Position numbers and translations under genes: made by a program
Part shown: piece after piece, positions 54,897 through 64,000 of the stretch
Position numbering within the stretch: position 1 is the first letter of the stretch
How the letters are laid out: every line of letters starts with the position of its first letter
The notes under the pieces: model-generated
The model's database searches: none
What the model saw: the letters and a program-made list of their open reading frames with translations, nothing else
Told to the model about the DNA's origin: nothing
NCBI GenBank assembly: GCA_946902985.2
Contig: OX336396.1
Span: forward strand, 238,654,297 to 238,718,296
Reading direction: 5' to 3'
DNA: 64,000 nt
Source of the DNA: Meconema thalassinum
Lineage: Eukaryota; Arthropoda; Insecta; Orthoptera; Tettigoniidae

Positions 54897-57587
54897 ATGT
54901 TCAAGTGTGGTGACTGTAAGTAACAGTTCTCAAGACCTGACAACCTTCAACGACATGCAAATGCTAAACATGACATTAAAATGTTTGTGTGCAGTTATTG
55001 TGCTACCACATTTAACAGACAGGATTGTCTTGGACGGCATGTAAATTTAAAGCATGTCAGTTCAGCACCTTTTTCATGTTCAGTTTGTGATCTTGGTTTT
55101 TCTGCTGTAAAGCGATATCAATCCCACATGGTTGAAGTGCATGGGGAACAACAGGAATTAAAAACTGTAAAACCATCAACTAGCACGGAACCTTTAAATG
55201 AATGTGATGCTCAAAAGCGTAAACGTTCTCAAGATTGTGAAAATAGTTGTGCAACAAAAAGAAAGAAGAATGGTGAACCTTCAATAACACATTGTGATGT
55301 ATGTAATATTGATATACCTTCTTCAATCATTCATGGACATTTACGCAGTATTCAACATAAAAATAACGCTTGCCATGAAATAAATTCTGGAAATATTCAA
55401 CAAATTGGTAGTGCATTTAAAAGTCGAATTGCTAGTCATAGACTCTATAGTAAAGAAAAAACTCAAAGTATTGAATCATTTTTAAAAAATGTTCAACCTA
55501 CTGTGTTTGGCTTGTTAGGTAATGTTTTATTAGAGCATAAAACAATTAAAATGAATTTTGAACTTTTTGGACTCTATGTAAAAACTGAGAGCGAAGGTGA
55601 AATTACGGATATCAAATCTTTTAATACAAAAAACATAATTGTTAGCGAATCAACTAATATTAGTGATATATATCAAAATATTTCAAGTGCTATCATTGTG
55701 AAGAGTGAAGAGTTCCAGGAAAGGGAGTCAGGCTGGGCGTTGGTTGAAGTACTTTATTTAGAAACCAACATGAATAAATACAACCCCCTTCGAGCATCAT
55801 CATACATTGATTTGCCAGGATGGATTAAACGTAGGCATGCTTGTGTAAACGTTTTGAATAATGATGACGCATGTTTTGCGTGGGCTGTAACCTCAGCTCT
55901 CCATCCAGCAGTGATGAATGAGAATAGAACGTCATCTTATCCTCACTATTCTTCAGTGTTAGATTTAAAAGAAATAGAATTTCCTATGGCGATAAAAGAC
56001 ATTCAACGTTTTGAAGAGCTGAACAATGTAAGTATTAATGTTTATGGAATTGAAAATAAGAGTATAGTTGGTCCTCTATATTATACTCAGGAAAAAGGGA
56101 TATTCATGTAAATTTACTTTACATAACCGAAGGTGAAAATGCTCACTATTGCTGGATAAAACATTTAAGTAGACTTGTCAGTAGTCAAGTATCAAAACAT
56201 AAATCTAAGAAGTGGTTGTGTGATGGCTGTTTGCTACATTTCCAGAAAGAGGATCAACTATCACAACATCAAAAAGAAGTTCCGTTAAGAACTATACAGC
56301 CTACTTTTCATGCCAATGATTATTCTACAGAATATGAACCTATCTAGAATAATGACGAAATTAAGTTGGTAATATCGAAATATCTAATTAGTTCAAAATA
56401 TACCTGGTATAATGTAGCCTAATAGAGCACTACAGTTGGCAGCCCTGGTGACTGAATATATTCTTAGTTCCATCTCTTAAGGTACAGAATACAAAATTTG
56501 GTTGAAGTCCTGTGGACGTTACTTGCAGTTAGTCTCTGGATCTATCAGCACGCGTAAAAGCATGTTGCCAACAATACCATGCGTGTGCTGGTCAGAAATA
56601 ATCTGAAATATTATGATATCTTGTTGTGCCAATTTTGGATGAAATCCATTTGTTAGTATAGAAGTTACATGTATTTTAAAATTGGACATATCAGCAGGCA
56701 TAGAATCATGTTGTCAGCACTGCCTTGTATTAATTACTCCGAATTAATCTAGAATGTCAGGTGCTATACGTGTGCAAAGTATAGAGCTGTTGGCTTGCAT
56801 ACTTTCTGATAAATAGATATTAGGGTAAAAAATATAGACAGCATTTATTAACAGTTGGCAGCCCGGATTGCACTGAAGAATACATATAGTCATATCTGAT
56901 ATGTTACACATAGCACATGCGAAATTAAGATGAAATCCTACTGATAGTATAGAAGTTACATGTATTTAAAAATTGGCCCTATCAGCAGGCATAGAATCAT
57001 GTTGGTAGAACTGACGTATATAAGTTACTCCAAAATTAATCAATCATGTCAGGTACTATACGTGTGCATAGTTTAAAGCTGTCGGCTTGCACACATTCTG
57101 ATATATTGGTATTTGGATAAAAGATAGAGAGAGAGCAATTATTAACAGTTGGCAGCCCTGGTGGCTCTTAAGAATACGCTCAGTCATATCTGTTTATGTA
57201 CAGATATTACATACAAAATTTGGTTGAAATCCAGTTCATAGTGTAGAAGTTATATGCATTTAAACATTGGACCTATCAGAAGGCTAAAATTATTTTGGCA
57301 ACACTGTCATAGTTGGCCTCCTGGAAATTAAACTGAAATAGTATGATCTACATGTGTGCCAATTGTCGAATAGCTCCTATGCATACCTTGCAGGATATCC
57401 AACATGGAGCTCAAATTTCTAGTGCGTTTTTTCAGCGGTTGGTAGCACTGACATCATTTTCAAATATGGACGTGAGCTATTCCGGTGCACATCTTTACTC
57501 ATACTAAATTTGGTTTTGATTGCTGCAGCCGTTTAGGAGTTGATAGGGGGGGACACACACACAGCCAGACAGACAGACTGACAGAAG

Positions 57588-57623
<36 letters not shown>

Positions 57624-60229
57624 CAAATTTGCCCGATCTCATAAGACTACTTTTTCCTCATTTTTGCAAAATGTGAAAAGTGGGCTAAAAATGGGGAAGT
57701 AATCATGTTCGTACGGTATTACCGACTCCTAAAAATAACATTCTAAAATTTAAGGATTATGAGAAACAGCTTCGAGTACCATTTGTTATATATGCTGACT
57801 TCGAGGCTTTGCTAAAACCATTTAATACATGTTCATCGAATCCAGCCCAATCTTTCACCAACACTACTCACATTCATGAACCTTTTAGCTTTGCATATTA
57901 TATTAAATGTAGTTATGATGACTCTTTAAATAAGTTTGAGCTCTATAGAGGACCTGATGCACCTAAAGTTTTCATGGAAAGGCTTGAGAAAGATGCCATC
58001 CGTATATCCTCTATTTTAAATACGATCATTCCAATGGAACCACTAACTTTATTAGAGCAAATGAATTTTGAAACTGAAACTAATTGTTTTATATGTGGTG
58101 AATGTTTATATACAGACAGGGTTCGCGATCCTGACCATTTAACAGGACAATATCGTGGTGCTGTTCTCCAAGAATGTAATTTAAATTATAGAGTAAGTAA
58201 ATTCATTCCGGTCATTCTACATAACGGTAGCAAATACGATAACCACTTTATCGTTAAAGAATTTGGAGCTTCAGATGTGAAAATTGATGTGATTGCAAAT
58301 AATAAGGAACAATACATATCGTTCACAAAATACATCAAAACTGACAATAAGAAAACGATAAAACTGCGATTTTTAGATTCATTCCGCTTTATGCCGAGTA
58401 GTCTTGATAAGCTTGCTAGTAATTTAAAATCAGATCAGTTTCATGAAATTCAACGTGTCTTTCCTAAAGAAGATGATTTTAATTTGATTTGTCAAAAGGG
58501 TATATTCCCTTACGAATATATTAACTGTGTGGAACGTCTTGAGGAGTGTTCTTTACCACCGAAAGATGCATTTTACAGTTTCTTAAACACAAGTCATATC
58601 AGTGATCAGGAATATTTACATGCACAACGTGTATGGGCACAGTTTGACATTCAAACTTTAGGAGAATTTTCAGACATATATTTGAAGACAGATGTGTTGT
58701 TATTAGCAGATGTTTTTGAAAATTTTCGGAATGTTTGTATGAAAACTTATGACCTTGATCCTTGTCAGTATTTCACAGCTCCTGGGTTAAGTTTCAGTTC
58801 AATGTTGAAAAAAACGAAAGTAAATTTAGAATTAATGACTGATATAGACATGATCAATTTTATAAAATCATCAATTCGAGGTGGATTAAGTCAATGTAGT
58901 GGACGGTACTCTAAAGCGAATAATAAATACATGCCTAGCTACAACCCTTGTGAAGAGTCAAAGTATATTGTCTACCTCGATGCAAATAACCAATATGGTT
59001 GGGCTATGAGTCAATATCTACCACTGAAAGATTTTCGCTAGCTGACACAACCTGAAATTGATGTCTTACATGTTGACACTCTTAATGATAACGATGATAA
59101 AGGATATATTTTAGAGGTAAATCTTGAGTACCCTAAAGAGTTACATGATGATCATAATGATTTACCATTTTGTCCTGAGAATATGAAATCTCCATACATC
59201 ACATCACGAACAAAAATGTTAATTGCTAATGTAAATAATAAATGTAAATATGTAATACATTATCGAAACTTGAAACAGTGTCTACAGCATGGATTGAAAT
59301 TAACTAAAATTCATCGCGTATTGCAATTTCATCAGTCAGCATGGCTCAAACCGTATATTGATCTAAACAATAATTTAAGAACACAGTCAACAAACGCGTT
59401 TGAAAAAGATTTTTATAAACTCATGAATAATAGTGTTTTTGGAAAGACTATGGAGAATGTTGATAAACGAGTTGATGTAAAGCTGATAACAAAGTGGGAG
59501 AATGATGGTAAAAGGTATGGTGCGAGCAACTTAATAAGCAAGCCTAACTTTCATAGCTGTTCAATTATTCATGAGGATTTAGTTGTAATACAAATGAATC
59601 GTCTTAAAGTAACTTACAACAAACCCATATATGTGGGTTACACCATTCTGGAATTATCAAAAACACTTATGTATGAATTTCACTATGATTATGTAAAGAA
59701 AAACTATCTTGATAATGCTAAATTACTCTACACAGACACAGATTCTTTTATTTATGAGTTTAAAACTGATGATTTTTATGAGGATATCAAAACTGAGCTA
59801 AATAGGTTTGATACAAGTGACTATCCCGAGGATAATATTTACCATTTACCTCTAGTAAACAAAAAGGTTCTTGGGAAATTTAAGGATGAATGTGCTGGTG
59901 TTATTATAGACACCTTTGTAGGCACAAAATCTAAATCATACAGCTATATGACAATTGATGATGTAGTAGTAAAAAAATTAAAAGGAGTGAAAAAGAATGT
60001 TGTTAGTAAAGAGTTAGATATAAGTGATTATAAAAACTGTATAGTTAGTAACCCACCTGTATTATATAAGAAAATGAGTGTATTTAGAAGTAAAAATCAT
60101 CAGCTACATACCAATTTGCTGAACAAAGTTGCTTTAAGTAATGAAGACAACAAACGATTCATTATACCAAACACATTTGATACTTTTGCTTGGGGAAACA
60201 GTCGCATTGACGACTATTACTTTACTTAA
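54897..60229 (+). pseudogene. DNA polymerase B with N-terminal zinc fingers, broken
   Basis: From ATG 54897: a first C2H2 finger broken by TAA at 54921-54923; fingers FVCSYCATTF...H-x4-H and FSCSVCDLGF...H-x4-H; a further finger-like HCDVCNIDI; and a conserved pre-polymerase domain (HACVNVLNNDDACFAW). A one-base frameshift near 56098 and the 1.4-kb insertion (56276-57691) follow. Then exonuclease motifs ADFEA, NGSKYDNHF and YLKTDVLLLAD; polymerase motif A YLDANNQYGWAM; TAG at 59039-59041; motif B NNSVFGKT; motif C YTDTDS. This is the viral/organellar, protein-primed-type family B. The zinc patch before ExoII (DPDHLTGQYRGA) seems to have lost conserved histidines. Catalytic residues remain; the gene is dead as it stands. 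Confidence 0.85.
56276..57691 (+). mobile_element. Helentron-like copy 4, inserted in the polB gene
   Basis: Same 5' end (AAGTTCCGTTAAGAACTATAC, AGCCTACTTTTCATG) and 3' end (CAGA microsatellite 57560-57622, hairpin closing in GTGGGCT, AAAAA) as copies 3 and 5. No target duplication is visible; the flanks meet at an A-run next to T. It has no coding capacity. Confidence 0.85.
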
Positions 60230-61318
60230 ATCTAATGATCACTATATTGTAATATTTGTAGTGTGTTTTATATTGTAATATTTTTTTGTAAAAAACTGTA
60301 AGTAGAATGTATAATGTTAGGCTACTGTAGTTTAGTAAAAATAAGATAAGTAATACATTTTAGTGTAAAATGTTTGCTTTTGTATATTACGATTTTTTTT
60401 TTAAAAAAATGTACAGAATGTGTGAACTAAACAAGGGAAATGTAAAAATGTAAAGTGGAATATTGTAAATATCCATGTGTGAAAAAGTGAAATAGTTATC
60501 ACCATTTTAAAATTAAAAGATATTGTGATCTGGTAAACCTTGTTTTTATTTCACAACAACAAAAATGTACAGAATGTGTAAACTAAACAAAAAGAATGTA
60601 AAAAAATGAAAAGTGGAAATTGTAAATATTCATGTGTGAAAAAATGAAAATAAAGAAATGGCTATCACCATTTTAAAATTAAAAGACATTGTGATCTTGT
60701 AAACCTTGTTTTTATTTCACAACATATATGGCTTTACAAAATAGAATACAAAGAAATACCATTTCCTCAATCCTTTTCAATGTTCATGTCCACTCATCAT
60801 TAACTTCCCTTTTATAGCAGTAATCACAATGAGGGCTGCCAACCTCTCCCCCACTGAGCCATTATAGGATGTCAAACGTTGCTTAGCTTTTCAACGATAC
60901 TTTATCCACCACACGTATTAAAGCATAATGACTATGACGATAAGAAAGGTCGTGTTCTTTACATGCTTAATCCAAAGAAATAATAGGTATTTACTTAACA
61001 CAGGGTCTTGAGTCCATGAGTTTGGTACATGTTGCAAGATTTCTTTCACGGCATTGACTGTCACAAAATAAATGAAAACTTGAAGAGCACCAATAATTCA
61101 TATTTGGTAAGACTATCCAGGATCTTGAGTCCATGATTTTGGTATAAGTTGCCAGATTTCTTTCACGGCATTGACTGTCACATAATAAATGAACAACTTG
61201 GAGAGCAGCAATAATTCTTCTTTGGTAAAACTATCTGCATATCGATGACAGATAATCTTTTAGTTCCACCCTTAAAACAACAACCCTACCTCTTGCATAA
61301 TCTGCGATGTTGATGGCT
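60230..61318. repeat. 3' flank of polB with two tandem duplications
   Basis: AT-rich, non-coding. A ~160-bp duplication (60408-60565, 60566-60722; AAATGTACAGAATGTGT and CTTGTTTTTATTTCACAAC) includes AATAAA at 60647. A 117-bp duplication (61003-61119, 61120-61240; TCTTGAGTCCATGA and TTTCTTTCACGGCATTGACTG) follows. I see no further gene. Confidence 0.65.
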
Positions 61319-61604
61319 CTTGAGACGTGAAAGAAGGATTAAACATACCTTTTACATCAACAGGAGTTAGACTTTGCTCAGTAAACAATGCACTGTCATG
61401 AGCCACAGTATTTTTTTTCTTGGACTTGCTTTTTTCTTTTCTTTATAAGTGTTAGAGACGGTGTATTAAAATAGAATGATAAACATCCAAAGGGTAAATA
61501 GAGTAACAAATAAAGAGAAATGAAAATGATACTTCCATATCAATTGTCAAGCATGAACTAATCTCTAGCAAAGTTCACTCAATACTATAAATAATAGTTT
61601 AAAG

Positions 61605-61785
61605 TGGGTGCAAAAGTGGGTGCAAAAGTGAGTGCATAAGTGGGTGCAAATGTGGGTGCATAAGTGGGTGAAAAAGTGGGTGCATAAGTGGGTGCAAATG
61701 TGGGTGCATAAGTGGGTGAAAAAGTGGGTGCATAAGTGAATGCAATAGTGGGTGCAAAGGTAGGTACAAAAGTGGGTGAAAAAAT
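61605..61785. repeat. 14-bp minisatellite, left palindrome arm
   Basis: About thirteen units of GTGGGTGCAAAAGT / GTGGGTGCATAAGT. The inverse array (CACCCACTTATGCA type) lies at 62135-62305 in the right arm with a slightly different unit count and order. Confidence 0.8.
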
Positions 61786-62491
61786 GCCCCCCTTTTTGAA
61801 TCTCGCTAACGCCCCCTTTTTAATCTATTTTTGAAAATTTGACAAAGGGTCTAAGTGCACTTTTGTTAATATCTCGCGAACCAGTCTCTGTTGACGGGTC
61901 CTTGTTGACGGGTCCCCGTGGGCGGGTCCTTTGGACTGATCCCTATGGACTGGCCCATGCATTTTATCCAAATTATGCCAAAGGGATCCGCCCACAGGGA
62001 CTAGTCAACAAGGACCCGTCAACAGAGACTGGTTCGCGAGATATTAACAAAAGTGCACTTAGACCCTTTGTCAAATTTTCAAAAATAGATTAAAAAGGGG
62101 GCGTTAGCGAGATTCAAAAGTGGGGGGGGGCATTTTTAACCCACTTTTGTACCTACCTTTGCACCCACTATTGCATTCACTTATGCACCCACTTTTTCAC
62201 CCACTTATGCACCCACATTTGCACCCCCTTATGCACCCACTTTTTCACTCACTTATGCACCCACATTTGCACCCACTTATGCACCCACTTTTGCACCCAC
62301 TTTAAACTATTATTTATAGTATTGAGTGAACTTTGCTAGAGATTAGTTCATGCTTGACAATTGATATGGAAGTATCATTTTCATTTCTCTTTATTTGTTA
62401 CTCTATTTACCCTTTGGATGTTTATCATTCTCTTTTAATACACCGTCTCTAACACTTATAAAGAAAAGAAAAAAGCAAGTCCAAGAAAAAA

Positions 62492-63909
62492 CAAGAAGTT
62501 CCGTGAAGAACTATACAGCCTACTTTTCATGCCAATGATTATTCTACAGAATATGAACCTATCTAGAATAATGACGAAATTAAGTTGGTAATATCGAAAT
62601 ATCTAATTAGTTCAAAATATACCTGGTATAATGTAGCCTATTAGAGCACTACAGTTGGCAGCCCTGGTGACTGAATATATTCTTAGTTCCATCTCTTAAG
62701 GTACAGAATACAAAATTTGGTTGAAGTCCAATGGACGTTACATGCAGTTAGACACTGGATCTATCAGCAGGCGTAAAAGCATGTTGCCAACAATACCATG
62801 CGTGTGCTGGTCAGAAATAATCTGAAATATTATGATATCTTGTTGTGCCAATTTTGGATGAAATCCATTTGTTAGTATAGAAGTTACATGTATTTTAAAA
62901 TTGGACATATCAGCAGGCATAGAATCATGTTGTCAGCACTGCCTTGTATTAATTACTCCAAATTAATCTAGAATGTCAGGTGCTATACGTGTGCAAAGTA
63001 TAGAGCTGTTGGCTTGCATACTTTCTGATATATTGATATTAGGGTAAAAAATATAGACAGCATTTATTAACAGTTGGCAGCCCTGATTGCACTGAAGAAT
63101 ACTTATAGTCATATCTGATATGTTACACATAGCACATGCGAAATTAGGATGAAATCCTACTGATAGTATAGAAGTTACATGTATTTAAAAATTGGCCCTA
63201 TCAGCAGGCTTAGAATCATGTTGGTAGAACTGACGTATATAAGTTACTCCAAAATTAATCAAACATGTCAGGTACTATACGTGTGCATAGTTTAAAGCTG
63301 TCGGCTTGCACACATTCTGATATATTGGTATTTGGATAAAAAAAATAGAGAGAGCAACTATTAACAGTTGGCAGCCCTGGTGGCTCCTAAGAATACGCTC
63401 ATTCATATCTGTTTATGTACAGATATTACATACAAAATTTGGTTGAAATCCAGTTGATAGTGTAGAAGTTATATGCATTTAAACATTGGACCTATCAGAA
63501 GGCTTAAAATTATTTTGGCAACACTGTCATGGTTGGCCTCCTGGAAATTAATCTGAAATAGTATTATCTACATGTGTGCCAATTTTGGAATAGCTCCTAT
63601 GCATACCTTGCAGGATATCCAACATGGAGCTCAAATTTCTAGTGCGTTTTTTCAGCAGTTGGTAGCACTGACATCATTTTCAAATATGGACGTGAGCTAT
63701 TCCGGTGCACATCTTTACTCATACTAAATTTGGTTTTGATTGCTGCAGCCGTTTAGGAGTTGATAGGGGGGGACACACACACACAGCCAGACAGACAGAC
63801 AGACAGATAGAAGGACAGACAGACAGACAGACAGACAGACACACATTTGTCGGATCTCATAAGACTACTTTTTCCTCATTTTTGCAAAATGTGAAAAGTA
63901 GGCTAAAAA
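62492..63909 (+). mobile_element. Helentron-like copy 5, inserted in the palindrome
   Basis: Nearly identical to copy 4 (56276-57691) over its whole length; starts CAAGAAGTTCCGTGAAGAAC and ends with the hairpin GAAAAGTAGGCT plus AAAAA before T. The uninterrupted left arm shows the empty site: an A8 run followed by TACTGTGG. No target duplication beyond the A-run. Confidence 0.88.
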
Positions 63910-64000
63910 TACTGTGGCTCATGACAGTGCATTGTTTACTGAGCAAAGTCTAACTCCTGTTGATGTAAAAGTTATGTTTAATCCATCTTTCACGTCTCAA

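Larger units (their letters stand above)
52935..62030 (+). mobile_element. DNA polymerase B element (Polinton/Maverick-related?), boundaries provisional
   Basis: A polB gene with its own promoter and leader, bracketed by related GT-rich sequence: the left minisatellite (52935-53165) and the block at 61890-62030 both contain GTTGACGGGTC, GGTCCTTGTTGAC, GGACTGATCCCT, a GGACT-GCCCATG...AAATTATG block and a CAAAGGG block. No integrase, capsid or ATPase gene of a Maverick is seen in the window, and no Maverick-type terminus is recognised. It may be a stripped Maverick, a polB-only element, or an endogenised virus or linear plasmid piece. Confidence 0.45.
61319..64000. repeat. Long palindrome (inverted arms of >=0.6 kb) running off the window
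   Basis: The left arm 61319-61937 is matched inverted by 61981-62491 plus 63910-64000; the 62492-63909 Helentron-like copy splits the right arm. A ~43-bp unpaired centre lies at 61938-61980. Outer pair: TTGAGACGTGAAAGA (61319) against TCTTTCACGTCTCAA at the window's last base, so the arm may extend further. Inner pair: GCGAACCAGTCTCTG against its inverse. Near-identical arms suggest recent formation or gene conversion. Confidence 0.85.

Noticed and set aside
61839..62305. ORFs across the palindrome and its minisatellites
   Set aside because: They are made of repeat translation (for example HPLMHPLLHPL) and mirror each other because of the inverted arms.
1..64000. CRISPR arrays, operons, ribosome binding sites or other bacterial features
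   Set aside because: The sequence is eukaryotic; the tandem repeats here lack spacer structure and no prokaryotic gene layout is seen.

Overview
The window is eukaryotic and looks arthropod, most likely from a large-genome insect. This is inferred from the repeats: tRNA-headed SINEs with arthropod-type bodies, RTE-like and other APE-type LINEs, Ty3/gypsy, hAT, PIF/Harbinger, pogo/Tigger, Helitron and Helentron-like elements, and a protein-primed-type DNA polymerase B. I see no confident host gene. Nearly all of the 64 kb is mobile or tandemly repeated DNA, often nested two or three deep. Most ORFs are decayed, but many element ends can be read to the base from target-site duplications (TSDs).

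1-14.4 kb: a Helitron-like fragment, a SINE with a 14-bp TSD, then a tandem repeat of ~645-bp units (1.1-5.4, 14.0-14.4 and 16.5-16.6 kb). A 5'-truncated LINE (3.0-4.6 kb) and a long LINE (5.4-14.0 kb) sit inside it. The long LINE itself carries an almost full-length RTE-type LINE (6612-9944, minus strand, 14-bp TSD) and a 0.6-kb fold-back. The 5' end of the RTE folds on paper as an HDV-like ribozyme.

14.4-20.5 kb: a Helentron-like element with a SINE inside, two head-to-tail Helitrons, a 54-residue ORF of unknown function, a pogo/Tigger deletion derivative, another SINE and a small zinc-finger ORF.

20.7-27.2 kb: a PIF/Harbinger transposon (TTA TSD) with a broken HARBI1-type transposase on plus and MADF and BESS exons of its partner protein on minus, interleaved. 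A second Helentron-like element fills a transposase intron, and a 198-bp MITE follows.

27.4-34.4 kb: two more LINE remnants, three SINEs and another Helentron-like repeat.

34.4-50.9 kb: a Helentron-like element split by a ~15-kb gypsy retrotransposon (34784-49803, minus strand, 2.74-kb LTRs, TSD TTAT). Its Gag has an 11-residue coiled-coil repeat. Its integrase is split by a 2.68-kb hAT transposon (8-bp TSD).

51-64 kb: a LINE 3' end, then the most unusual locus: a DNA polymerase B gene with N-terminal zinc fingers, a TATA/Inr-like promoter, a leader with two candidate introns, a 90-bp triple repeat of E-box plus CRE in one intron, G-rich ~15-bp minisatellites on the left, and a long palindrome on the right. 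The gene is broken by stops, a frameshift and a Helentron-like insertion. The palindrome carries a further copy of that Helentron-like family and runs off the window end.
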